A stretch of 64,000 nucleotides of DNA from Campylobacter concisus (GTDB taxonomy: Bacteria; Campylobacterota; Campylobacteria; Campylobacterales; Campylobacteraceae): assembly GCF_003048615.2 (NCBI RefSeq), contig NZ_CP049263.1, forward strand, positions 868,001 to 932,000, given 5' to 3'. Below the pieces are notes generated by a model. It saw only the letters and a program-made list of their open reading frames with translations, was not told where the DNA came from and made no database searches. Of this stretch, positions 34,708 to 42,885 are shown in pieces. The stretch's first letter is position 1. The number at the start of each line of letters is the position of its first letter. Made by a program: the position numbers and the translations under genes.

Positions 34708-35454
34708 TCACTCACAAATTTCAAACGTAAGCTCGTTTTTTAGCCCTATCTTTTTCATATCTACAAGCTTTAAATTTTCAAAATTTAGAGCCATTAGCTC
34801 ATCTTTGTTTGTCACTTTAGCATTTGCGATCTGGCGCAAAACCTCACCTCTATAAGCTTTTGCATGGTGGCTTAATATCTTTTTGTTTTTCAAAAAGCAA
34901 AATGTCGTAAATTCTTTTTTTACCACATAAAATTTCTCATAAAATTTAGCTCTAAGATCTAAAATTTCATCATTTTCTAAAAAGCTATCGACTGCCTTGC
35001 TAAAATTTTGCTCATAAAATTTACAAATATCAAAGCCAGCTAGCTTTTCGCCTTGCTTTAGTTTGTATTCAGCTATCTCATCTTTTGCCAAAATTGGCCC
35101 AAATAAATTTGAAAATATTAAAACATTATTATCTATATATTTTTGAGCCTCAAAGCTTAGCCCGCGGTAGTTTAGGTGTTTGTAGGCAACTCCGTCATAT
35201 CTTAAGATAGCTTTTATACTACCTTTTTTAGATAGACTTTCTCGCAGTTGCTCGCTATCCTCAAGCTCTTTTAGTCCAAAAAGTTTTTTTATCTCGTCTA
35301 AATTTGCGCTTTTTAAAAACTCATCATATCTTTTTAAAATTTCAGCCCTTTTGCTAAAAAGCTCAGAAAATATCAATTTTTTACTATCAAATTTATCATT
35401 TGTATTTAGAGAAATTTTGCTTTCGCTTGGTGAGAAGAGGATTTTTAACGCCAT
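34708..35454 (-). CDS. yaaA: YaaA/DUF328-family peroxide-stress protein
   Basis: A 248-residue cytoplasmic protein of the YaaA family, which in E. coli limits free iron and DNA damage during peroxide stress. The family blocks LFSPSESK near the N-terminus, RYDGVAYKHLNYRGLS near residue 84-99 and HHAKAYRGEVLRQIA near 197-211 are present; the last contains conserved DNA-interacting basic residues. It stands alone between hup and the flagellar gene flgL. Confidence 0.88.
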   Translation of the reverse strand: MALKILFSPSESKISLNTNDKFDSKKLIFSELFSKRAEILKRYDEFLKSANLDEIKKLFGLKELEDSEQLRESLSKKGSIKAILRYDGVAYKHLNYRGLSFEAQKYIDNNVLIFSNLFGPILAKDEIAEYKLKQGEKLAGFDICKFYEQNFSKAVDSFLENDEILDLRAKFYEKFYVVKKEFTTFCFLKNKKILSHHAKAYRGEVLRQIANAKVTNKDELMALNFENLKLVDMKKIGLKNELTFEICE

Positions 35455-35514
35455 TTTCTTTCCTATTTTATATATGTAAATTTTGGCAGATTATACAATA
35501 AAACTTTTTTGCAC

Positions 35515-35541
35515 TAAAAAAAATCAAATTTTCACCGATAT
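35515..35541 (+). promoter_or_regulatory. Possible sigma-28-type promoter upstream of flgL
   Basis: TAAAAAAA-N11-ACCGATAT matches the same pattern and spacing as the promoter of the EF-hand gene. It lies just upstream of a sigma-54 element, so flgL may be read from two flagellar promoters. Confidence 0.5.
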
Positions 35542-35551
35542 ATCACAAAGC

Positions 35552-35567
35552 GGAATTATTCTTGCTT
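35552..35567 (+). promoter_or_regulatory. Sigma-54 (RpoN) promoter of flgL
   Basis: GGAATTATTCTTGCTT has the -24 GG and -12 GC dinucleotides exactly ten bases apart, matching the Campylobacter GGAA-N6-TTGCTT consensus. The flgL ATG is 29 bases downstream. Confidence 0.85.
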
Positions 35568-35595
35568 AGAGTGAATAAAAATTTAGGGAAAAATT

Positions 35596-37911
35596 ATGAG
35601 AATTACAAATCAACTACGTTTTAGTCAGACTTTGCACGACTATCAAAAAAATATGGTTGGCGTAAATAAAAGCTACCAGCAGCTCTCAAATGGACTTAAA
35701 ATCCAAGATCCATACGACGGTGCTGCAGTTTATAACGATGCGATGAGGCTTGATTATGAAGCGACCACTCTCACTCAAGTGGCAGATGCTACCGGTAAGT
35801 CAGTAAATTTTGCAAAAAACACGGACAATGCGCTGCAAGAATTTGAAAAACAGCTTGAAAATTTTAAAACAAAAGTCGTTCAAGCAGCCAGCGACGTGCA
35901 TAGCACAACGTCTCTTGAAGCTTTGGCAAACGACCTTCAGGGCATCAAAAACCACCTTGTAAATATCGCAAATACCTCTATAAATGGTCAGTTTTTATTC
36001 TCAGGTAGTGCTGTGGATACTAAGCCGATCGATGGCTCAGGTAAATATCAAGGCAACCGCGACTATATGAAAACTTCAGCCGGTGCGCAGGTTGAGCTAC
36101 CTTACAATATCCCAGGATTTGATCTATTTTTAGGAAAAGATGGCGACTACAACAAAATTTTAACAACAAACGTGATGCTAGCTGATCAAACTAGAACTGA
36201 CATCTCTTATGCGCCAAAATATCTTGATGAAAATAGCAAGATAAAAAATATGATCGGTCTAAACTACGCAAGCGACTCAGTCGTGGGCAGTGATGGCTCT
36301 TATAAAGGCACGATCGAGCCAGATTTCGACTTTTTGGATACTTCAAATGTAAATTTCCCTGACACATACTTTTTCATGCAAGGCAAAAAGCCAGATGGCA
36401 CGACATTTACAAGTAAATTTAAGATGAGTGCTGATACGTCAATGGCTGGTTTGATGGAGAAGATCGGTATGGAATTTGGCAACACAAAGACGACAAAAGT
36501 TGTCGATGTGAGCATAAATAACGACGGACAATTTAATATAAAAGACCTTACTAAAGGTAATCAAACGATAGACTTTCACATGGTTGCAGCTACTTCTGTG
36601 GCGGCAAATCGTGGTGCGATAGCTCCAAACAATACACTTGATACGGTAAATTCGCTACAAAGCCTTGAAAATATGGCAAATGCTGTGCCAAAAACGGTTC
36701 ATATAACTGAATTTACAAAGAGCAAATACCTTGATAAAGATGGAAATTTAACAAACGCATTTGACTATGACAAAGTTAGATTTGAGCGAAAAGACAATGA
36801 ATTAATCGCAAATTTGCCTCAAGTTGCTAGAAGAACAGGCGAGTTTGCAACTGATCAGACAAAGCTAAGCGAGGTCTCTGGCACAAAAGAGAGCTACAAT
36901 AGAAATTTATACCCAAAAGATGTCGATGCTAGAAAGAGGGAGCTTTACAACATAGATAATCAAGAGATAGGTCTTCAAGTAAAATCAATCACTGGCACAA
37001 TGTATGACATCAAAGTAAAAATGGGCGAAGCAGGTGGCGTAAATACCCCAGTGCAGTTTCAAATAACATCAACAACTGCTGCTGGCGTGGTATCTCCAAC
37101 TAGAAATTTGACCGTCTATAACTCAGATGAATTTGGCAGTTACAGAACCTATGCAAGCGACTTTACATATCGTCAGCTAATGGATATCGTAGCGATGGCT
37201 GCAAGCGATAATATCCCAAATCCTCCACACGCAGAAAATGCAAACTTTGATACAGATATCGAAAAGGTAAGAAGAGATCAAAACTATAACGCCTATAAAG
37301 ACGCTTTGTCAAAGACTAAAGGCGCAGTAGAGGTAAATTTAGATGATAAAGGCAGGATGGTTTTAACTGACAAGACAAAATCTGTCACAAATATAGAGCT
37401 AACCATGTATGATGCAAAAAATGGAGATATATTTGACGGAGATAGCACTGGCATGAACACAGCTGGTGCTGCAAGCCATCCTCAAGGCAAGGGCTCAGTA
37501 TTTAGCTTTAATGAAAATAACGCTTTAACTATCGATGAGCCAAGCACAAGTGTCTTTCAAGACCTTGATGATATGATATTTGCCGTTAGAAATGGCTACT
37601 ATAGAGCAGATGCTAACAATCACGATCCGCGAAATACCGGCATGCAAGGCGCTCTAAAAAGGCTAGATCACTTGATAGATCACGCAAATAAAGAGCTTAC
37701 AAAGATAGGCTCTCAAACAAAGCTTCTAACTGCGACAAATCAGCGTGCAGAGGTCATGAAAGTAAATGTGTTAACTGTTAAAAATGACGTCATAGACGCA
37801 GACTATGCAGAGTCGTATCTTAAATTTACACAGCTTTCACTCTCATATCAAGCTACTCTTCAAGCAAGCGCTAAAATAAATCAACTAAGCTTGCTAAACT
37901 ACCTAAACTAA
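35596..37911 (+). CDS. flgL: Flagellar hook-filament junction protein FlgL
   Basis: A 771-residue junction protein joining hook and filament, exported by the flagellar type III system. The N-terminal flagellin-like D0/D1 helix is clear (MRITNQLRFSQTLHDYQKNM, then QLSNGLKIQDPYDG), as is the C-terminal D0 helix (LSLSYQATLQASAKINQLSL). The central 500 residues are a large variable domain, so the protein is much longer than enteric FlgL (about 317) but like the long FlgL (FlaD) of Campylobacter. It has a sigma-54 promoter and a strong terminator, and precedes ftsK as in C. jejuni. Confidence 0.93.
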   Translation: MRITNQLRFSQTLHDYQKNMVGVNKSYQQLSNGLKIQDPYDGAAVYNDAMRLDYEATTLTQVADATGKSVNFAKNTDNALQEFEKQLENFKTKVVQAASDVHSTTSLEALANDLQGIKNHLVNIANTSINGQFLFSGSAVDTKPIDGSGKYQGNRDYMKTSAGAQVELPYNIPGFDLFLGKDGDYNKILTTNVMLADQTRTDISYAPKYLDENSKIKNMIGLNYASDSVVGSDGSYKGTIEPDFDFLDTSNVNFPDTYFFMQGKKPDGTTFTSKFKMSADTSMAGLMEKIGMEFGNTKTTKVVDVSINNDGQFNIKDLTKGNQTIDFHMVAATSVAANRGAIAPNNTLDTVNSLQSLENMANAVPKTVHITEFTKSKYLDKDGNLTNAFDYDKVRFERKDNELIANLPQVARRTGEFATDQTKLSEVSGTKESYNRNLYPKDVDARKRELYNIDNQEIGLQVKSITGTMYDIKVKMGEAGGVNTPVQFQITSTTAAGVVSPTRNLTVYNSDEFGSYRTYASDFTYRQLMDIVAMAASDNIPNPPHAENANFDTDIEKVRRDQNYNAYKDALSKTKGAVEVNLDDKGRMVLTDKTKSVTNIELTMYDAKNGDIFDGDSTGMNTAGAASHPQGKGSVFSFNENNALTIDEPSTSVFQDLDDMIFAVRNGYYRADANNHDPRNTGMQGALKRLDHLIDHANKELTKIGSQTKLLTATNQRAEVMKVNVLTVKNDVIDADYAESYLKFTQLSLSYQATLQASAKINQLSLLNYLN

Positions 37912-37917
37912 AATGAT

Positions 37918-37947
37918 AAATCAGCAGGCCTAGCTTGCTGATTTTTT
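37918..37947 (+). terminator. Terminator after flgL
   Basis: A perfect 9-bp stem (AAATCAGCA / TGCTGATTT) begins seven bases after the flgL stop and ends in a T6 run. Confidence 0.9.
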
Positions 37948-37965
37948 AAAAATTAAACTCAAGCG

Positions 37966-37974
37966 TGCTATAAT
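37966..37974 (+). promoter_or_regulatory. Extended -10 promoter for ftsK
   Basis: TGCTATAAT between the flgL terminator and the inferred ftsK start is a full extended -10 box. Confidence 0.7.
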
Positions 37975-38000
37975 AAGCCTTTTTAACAAAAGGATCTAAA

Positions 38001-40157
38001 ATTTTAAGACATATATTATTTACTATTTTTGTTTGTTTTTTTATATATTTTGGCATCGCTACGGCTGCTCCGACTGCTGATTTTGTAGGCTCACTTGGGC
38101 AAAGCCTTGGCGTTTTTAATATTAAATATTTTGGACTTATAGCCTATGTTTATCCATTTTTACTTATCGTTTTAGGCTATTTTGTATATAAAAATTTTAA
38201 GAAATTTGACTTTGATTTTGCCCAGTTTGTAGTTGGGATTTTTCTATTTTTTATCGCATTTTTGATGTTTCAAGCGCTAAGTACTTCTGGAGCAAATAGC
38301 GGCGTTATAGGCGGCTTTATAGTCTCAGCGCTAAAAGAAGTCATCGGTGCTATCGGCACTGCGGTTGCTATACTTATGATATTTATCATCTCACTTGGAC
38401 TTGCTTTTAGAGAAAATTTTATCATCGTTTTAAGAAAGGCTTTTGTAGATAAAGAGCCAAATGGCTATGAAGAAAAAAGCAGAAGCGTAAAAGAGGTAAG
38501 GGCAAGGCAGATACCAAAGATAGAGCGCAAAAAGCCAAAAGCCGACGAGATAAAAGAAGAAGAGCTTATAGATGCTCAGGTGCTAAATGATGATGAGCCA
38601 AATTTAGAGAGCGAGCCAGAATTTGAGCCAGAGCCAGAGATGGAGCCGGCACAAGAGAGCAGACCTGCAACTATAGGCGGGGTTGAAATTTTAAATGAAG
38701 TGGCTGAAAACAAAAAACTTCTTGATCAGATAGAGCGCGGCAAGGTCGAAAAACCAAAAGACTTTGTCTTGCCACCGCTTAAATTTCTAAACGACCCTCC
38801 AAAGCGCTCGCACAATATAAATGAAGCCGAGATCGATCAGCAAATTTCAAATTTACTCGATAAACTGCGTAAATTTAAGATAGATGGCGACGTGGTGCGA
38901 ACTTATACTGGCCCTATCGTCACGACATTTGAGTTTCGCCCAGCCCCACACATCAAGGTGAGTAAAATTCTCACTTTGCAAGATGACCTAGCGATGGCGC
39001 TAAAGGCTCAAACTATCCGTATCCAAGCGCCGATCCCTGGCAAAGACGTCGTTGGTATCGAGGTACCAAATCAAAATTTAGAGACGATCTATCTAAAAGA
39101 AATTTTAGAAAGTGAAGTCTTTAAAAACGCGAGCAGTCCGCTAACCATGGCTCTTGGCAAAGATATAGTGGGCGCTCCTTTTGTGACTGACCTCAAAAAG
39201 CTCCCACATTTACTAATCGCAGGTACAACGGGATCGGGCAAGAGTGTGGGTATAAATGCGATGCTTTTAAGCTTGCTTTATAGAAATAGCCCACAAACTT
39301 TGCGCCTAATGATGATTGATCCAAAGATGCTTGAATTTAGCATATATAACGACATCCCACACCTTTTGACGCCTGTTATCACAGAGGCTAAAAAGGCGAT
39401 CACAGCACTTTCAAACATGGTCGCTGAGATGGAGCGAAGATATAAGATAATGAGCCAAACTCGCACAAAAAATATAGAGAGCTACAACGAAAAGATGAAG
39501 AGTGAGGGCGGCGAGCAATTCCCATACATCGTCGTGATCATCGATGAGCTAGCCGATCTTATGATGACTAGCGGCAAGGACGTGGAGCTTTACATAGGCC
39601 GTCTAGCACAGATGGCAAGGGCTAGTGGCATACACTTGATAGTTGCCACTCAGCGCCCAAGTGTCGATGTCGTGACTGGCCTTATAAAGGCAAATTTACC
39701 AAGCAGGATAAGCTATAGAGTAGGGCAAAGGATCGATAGTAAGGTCATCCTTGATCAAATGGGTGCTGAGAGCTTGCTAGGACGCGGGGACATGCTATTT
39801 ACACCTCCTGGAAGCCCTGGCGTGATCAGGCTTCATGCGCCATTTGCGAGCGAAAAAGAGATCGAAACGATCGTAAATTTCTTAAAAGAGCAACAAGACG
39901 TGATCTATGACGAGAAATTTCTAGCAGAAGAGGGCTCTAGCGCAGGCTCAGCTGCTGGCACACTAGGCGAAGAAGAGCTTGATGAGCTTTATGAAGAGGC
40001 AAAAGAGATCATCTTAAGCGAGCAAAAAACTTCGATCAGCTACCTACAAAGACGCTTAAAAATAGGCTACAACAAAGCTGCAAATATAATCGAACAGATG
40101 GAAAAAATGGGCGTGTTAAGCCCTGTAAATGCAAAAGGCCAGAGGGAAATTTTGTAG
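38001..40157 (+). CDS. ftsK: DNA translocase FtsK, apparent ATT start
   Basis: A septal DNA pump that clears chromosomes at division. The frame is open from 37983 and encodes membrane helices before the first ATG (38265): ILFTIFVCFFIYFGIA, FGLIAYVYPFLLIVLGYFVY and FVVGIFLFFIAFLMF. A protein starting at that ATG would lose most of the membrane domain. No ATG, GTG or TTG precedes these helices in frame, but ATT at 38001 follows AAAAGGA at ideal spacing, so ATT is chosen (718 residues). The motor domain has Walker A TTGSGKSVG and Walker B IVVIIDELADL, and the C-terminal winged helix (KQTSISYLQRRLKIG-like) reads the KOPS sites. A sequencing error is the alternative. Confidence 0.88.
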   Translation: MLRHILFTIFVCFFIYFGIATAAPTADFVGSLGQSLGVFNIKYFGLIAYVYPFLLIVLGYFVYKNFKKFDFDFAQFVVGIFLFFIAFLMFQALSTSGANSGVIGGFIVSALKEVIGAIGTAVAILMIFIISLGLAFRENFIIVLRKAFVDKEPNGYEEKSRSVKEVRARQIPKIERKKPKADEIKEEELIDAQVLNDDEPNLESEPEFEPEPEMEPAQESRPATIGGVEILNEVAENKKLLDQIERGKVEKPKDFVLPPLKFLNDPPKRSHNINEAEIDQQISNLLDKLRKFKIDGDVVRTYTGPIVTTFEFRPAPHIKVSKILTLQDDLAMALKAQTIRIQAPIPGKDVVGIEVPNQNLETIYLKEILESEVFKNASSPLTMALGKDIVGAPFVTDLKKLPHLLIAGTTGSGKSVGINAMLLSLLYRNSPQTLRLMMIDPKMLEFSIYNDIPHLLTPVITEAKKAITALSNMVAEMERRYKIMSQTRTKNIESYNEKMKSEGGEQFPYIVVIIDELADLMMTSGKDVELYIGRLAQMARASGIHLIVATQRPSVDVVTGLIKANLPSRISYRVGQRIDSKVILDQMGAESLLGRGDMLFTPPGSPGVIRLHAPFASEKEIETIVNFLKEQQDVIYDEKFLAEEGSSAGSAAGTLGEEELDELYEEAKEIILSEQKTSISYLQRRLKIGYNKAANIIEQMEKMGVLSPVNAKGQREIL

Positions 40158-40229
40158 CTGATTTTTGTGTATTTGTTTTAAATATATACCAAATTTTAAA
40201 TTTTTGTGTTTTTAAATTTTTGAAAAGTC

Positions 40230-40258
40230 TTGACAAAGCGCATTAAAATCTATATAAT
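40230..40258 (+). promoter_or_regulatory. Consensus sigma-70 promoter of the tRNA pair
   Basis: TTGACA (40230-40235) and TATAAT (40253-40258) are separated by 17 bases, a perfect consensus promoter and unusual for this genus. It lies 18 bases before tRNA-Gln. Confidence 0.85.
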
Positions 40259-40276
40259 TACAACTCTTAAAAACAT

Positions 40277-40351
40277 TGGGGTATCGCCAAGCGGTAAGGC
40301 AACTGGTTTTGGTCCAGTCATTCAGAGGTTCGAATCCTCTTACCCCATCCA
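40277..40351 (+). tRNA. tRNA-Gln (TTG)
   Basis: A 75-nt cloverleaf with encoded CCA. The acceptor TGGGGTA pairs with TACCCCA. The anticodon stem ACTGG/CCAGT has loop TTTTGGT, giving anticodon TTG. T-loop AGGTTCGAATCCT is present. Confidence 0.97.
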
Positions 40352-40378
40352 CTTTTAAAAATCCCAAACAACTCTTAT

Positions 40379-40453
<75 letters not shown>

Positions 40454-40512
40454 ATTTTTACTAATAAATAGCTAAATTATCATAAGCACACTAAAAAATA
40501 AAGAAAGTTAAA

Positions 40513-40964
40513 ATGCAAATTTTTGATACGGCAAATTTACTATCCACTATGTTGCTAGCGTTTTTTAGCTTTGCGCTGCCTATTATAATATTTGTCATTT
40601 TGATAAATTTAATGGCGAAATTTATAAGACGAAAGCTGCATCAAAAATCTTACGTAAAATTTAACCAAAGAAATATAGCTGATACGTTTAGCGCAAACTT
40701 TTGCTGAGGGCATAGCTTACGCTTATGAAAAAAGAGTGCCGATAAAAGAAGATGTCTATTGTGATTTTTACATACCAAAAGGCAAGATTTATATAGAGTT
40801 TTGGGGCTTAAAAGATGATGAGGCATATCTAGAAAGAGAAAAAGATAGAGCTTTATAAAAAATATAATTTAAATTTAATAGAGATAGATAACGACAAGAT
40901 CGGCAATTTAGACGATCATCTGCCAAGAGAGCTTTTGAAATTTGGTGTGAGTTTAAATTTATAG
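40513..40964 (+). pseudogene. Decayed gene with endonuclease-like core, at least two frameshifts
   Basis: The region reads as one broken protein in three frames. Frame 1 (40513-40707) gives a membrane-anchor N-terminus (LLSTMLLAFFSFALPIIIF) and RRKLHQKSYVKF. A second frame continues with FAEGIAYAYEKRVPIKED, CDFYIPKGKIYIEFWGL and stops at 40856. A third frame resumes with KIELYKKYNLNLIEI, then LPRELLKFGV, to the TAG at 40964. The YIEFWG core resembles small nuclease-fold domains, and intact relatives seem to be longer, so a middle segment may also be lost. Confidence 0.6.
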
Positions 40965-40969
40965 AAAAA

Positions 40970-40983
40970 GGGGCAAGCGCCCC
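40970..40983 (-). terminator. Terminator downstream of cytochrome c553
   Basis: GGGGCAAGCGCCCC forms a 5-bp GC stem with a 4-base loop, followed on the reverse strand by CTTTTTCT, directly past the cytochrome stop. Confidence 0.75.
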
Positions 40984-40988
40984 TATGA

Positions 40989-41291
40989 TTATTTTAGTGT
41001 TTGGATGTATTCTGCAACTGCTTTGATGTCGTCGTCGCTCATTGGAGTAGCGATAGGCTTCATCATAGCGCCAAGACCAAATTTATTTGCTCCTGTTTTG
41101 TAGCCTTTTAGAGCTGCTTCGATAGCTGCTGCATCAAGTGATGTTAAAGCTGGAACTTTGTTATTGAAAACTTTTTCAGCTTTAGCGCCATGACAGGCGA
41201 CGCATTTTTTATAGATAGTAGCGCCATCTGCAGCGAAAGCAGCAGTTGAAAGTAGTGCTGCAACACTTGAAACGATTAGTAGTTTTTTCAT
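40989..41291 (-). CDS. Cytochrome c553-type periplasmic monohaem cytochrome
   Basis: A 100-residue class I cytochrome. A signal peptide covers residues 1-20 (KKLLIVSSVAALLSTAAFA). The haem motif KKCVACHG has Cys30, Cys33 and His34; the axial methionine is probably the one in MMKPIATPMSDDD. It shuttles electrons in the periplasm, most likely to the terminal oxidase. It faces the heptose operon head to head, as I recall in C. jejuni. Confidence 0.92.
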   Translation of the reverse strand: MKKLLIVSSVAALLSTAAFAADGATIYKKCVACHGAKAEKVFNNKVPALTSLDAAAIEAALKGYKTGANKFGLGAMMKPIATPMSDDDIKAVAEYIQTLK

Positions 41292-41371
41292 TTGTCATCC
41301 TTTTTAAAAAACGTGCCGGCATTATAATACAAAAATGTAAATTTGCAAGGGGCGGGTTAAAATATTTTGGC

Positions 41372-41377
41372 TATAAT
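41372..41377 (+). promoter_or_regulatory. -10 box of the heptose operon
   Basis: GGCTATAATCACCAAATGA: the -10 box ends only six bases before the gmhB ATG, so the transcript may start at or next to the ATG (leaderless). Confidence 0.6.
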
Positions 41378-41383
41378 CACCAA

Positions 41384-41899
41384 ATGATAAAAGAAACAGC
41401 CAACAAAGCACTTTTTTTAGACCGAGACGGCGTCATAAACGAAGACGCTGGATATGTTTGCGAGATCGAAGATTTCAAATTTATTGATGGCATTTTTGAT
41501 GCGTTAAGAGAATTTGCTGGAGCTGGCTACAAGCTCTTTGTCGTGACAAATCAATCAGGCATCGGCAGGGGCTATTACACGCAGGAGCAGTTTGACGCTC
41601 TAAATAAATTTATGCTTGAAAGCTTTAAAAAAGAGCAGATTTTTATCACCAAAGTCTATTTTTGCCCGCACGCTCCAGAGCAAAAATGCACCTGCAGAAA
41701 ACCAAATCCAAAAATGATACTTGATGCTTGCAAAGAGTTTGACATAGACCTTGAAAGCTCGCTAATGATAGGTGACAAGCCAAGCGACGTCGAGGCTGGC
41801 AAAAGGGCTGGTGTGGGCAGAAATTTCTTGCTTGATGGCATAAATTTTAAAGATGTAAGAGATGTTTTAAATAAGCTAAAAAAGGAAAAATCACTATGA
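41384..41899 (+). CDS. gmhB: D-glycero-beta-D-manno-heptose-1,7-bisphosphate 7-phosphatase
   Basis: A 171-residue HAD phosphatase that removes the 7-phosphate in the ADP-heptose route. The nucleophile pair is Asp13/Asp15 in LFLDRDGVINE. A zinc-binding insert CPHAPEQKCTCRKPNP marks it as GmhB, and MIGDKPSDVEAGKRAG is motif IV. The ATG at 41384 fits the family; an open frame upstream to 41246 is an antisense shadow of the cytochrome gene. It overlaps hldD by 4 bases and leads the operon gmhB-hldD-hldE-gmhA. Confidence 0.94.
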   Translation: MIKETANKALFLDRDGVINEDAGYVCEIEDFKFIDGIFDALREFAGAGYKLFVVTNQSGIGRGYYTQEQFDALNKFMLESFKKEQIFITKVYFCPHAPEQKCTCRKPNPKMILDACKEFDIDLESSLMIGDKPSDVEAGKRAGVGRNFLLDGINFKDVRDVLNKLKKEKSL

Positions 41900-42885
41900 A
41901 TTTAAACGGAAAAAAGATAGTTATAACTGGCGGCGCTGGCTTTATCGGCTCAGCTTTGGCGCACTATTTTGATGAAAACTATAAAGACGCTCACGTGCTT
42001 GTCGTGGATAAATTTAGAAACGACGAGACATTTAGCAACGGCAACTTAAAAAGCTTTGGCCATTTTAAAAATTTACTTGGCTTTAAAGGTGAAATTTACG
42101 CTGGCGACATCAACGACCCTAGCACGCTTGAGAAGATAAAAAGCTTTCGCCCAGACGTCATCTACCACGAAGCAGCGATCTCAGACACGACCGTAAAAGA
42201 GCAAGACGAGCTAATAAAAACAAATGTAAATGCCTTTGTAAATTTGCTCGATATCTGCGAGAGTCTGGGCGCAAAGATGATCTACGCTAGCTCAGGGGCG
42301 ACTTACGGCAACGCAAAGAGCCCGCAAACCGTTGGCGAGTGCGAAGCGCCAAATAACGTTTACGGCTTTAGCAAACTAAGCATGGATAATATCAATAAAA
42401 TTTACGCAAAGCGCGGCGTGAGCGTGGTTGGACTAAGATACTTTAACGTCTTTGGCAAGGGCGAGTTTTTCAAAAACAAAACTGCCTCGATGGTGCTTCA
42501 GTTTGGACTTCAAATTTTAGCTGGCAAGACCCCAAGGCTCTTTGAGGGCAGCGACCAGATCAAACGCGACTTTGTCTATATAAAAGATATCATTGACGCA
42601 AACATAAAAGCGCTTGATGCGCCAAGTGGCGTCTATAACGCAGCTACTGGCAAGGCTAGAAGCTTTCAAGATATCGCTGACATCTTACAACGCGAGATCG
42701 GCGTAAATTTAGGCAACGAATATATCAAAAACCCATTTATCGGCTCATACCAGTTTCACACAGAGGCCGACGTGGCCCCAGCTCGCGAGGCATTTGGTTT
42801 TAGTGCGACTTGGAGCTTAGAAGAGGCGATAAAAGACTACTTGCCAGAGATAAAGAGAATTTATAAGGAAGAGCTAAATGGCTAA
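41896..42885 (+). CDS. hldD: ADP-L-glycero-D-manno-heptose 6-epimerase
   Basis: A 329-residue short-chain-type epimerase that converts ADP-D,D-heptose to ADP-L,D-heptose, the donor for the lipooligosaccharide core. The NADP-binding GGAGFIGSALAHYF and the catalytic YGFSKLSMD (Tyr-x3-Lys) are present, with the Ser-Ser site ASSGATYGN. It overlaps gmhB (4 bases) and hldE (8 bases). Confidence 0.94.
   Translation: MNLNGKKIVITGGAGFIGSALAHYFDENYKDAHVLVVDKFRNDETFSNGNLKSFGHFKNLLGFKGEIYAGDINDPSTLEKIKSFRPDVIYHEAAISDTTVKEQDELIKTNVNAFVNLLDICESLGAKMIYASSGATYGNAKSPQTVGECEAPNNVYGFSKLSMDNINKIYAKRGVSVVGLRYFNVFGKGEFFKNKTASMVLQFGLQILAGKTPRLFEGSDQIKRDFVYIKDIIDANIKALDAPSGVYNAATGKARSFQDIADILQREIGVNLGNEYIKNPFIGSYQFHTEADVAPAREAFGFSATWSLEEAIKDYLPEIKRIYKEELNG

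Noticed and set aside
41246-41383. Upstream extension of gmhB into the cytochrome c gene
   Set aside because: It is antisense to the cytochrome coding region, lacks family resemblance, and the promoter -10 box lies between it and the ATG at 41384.
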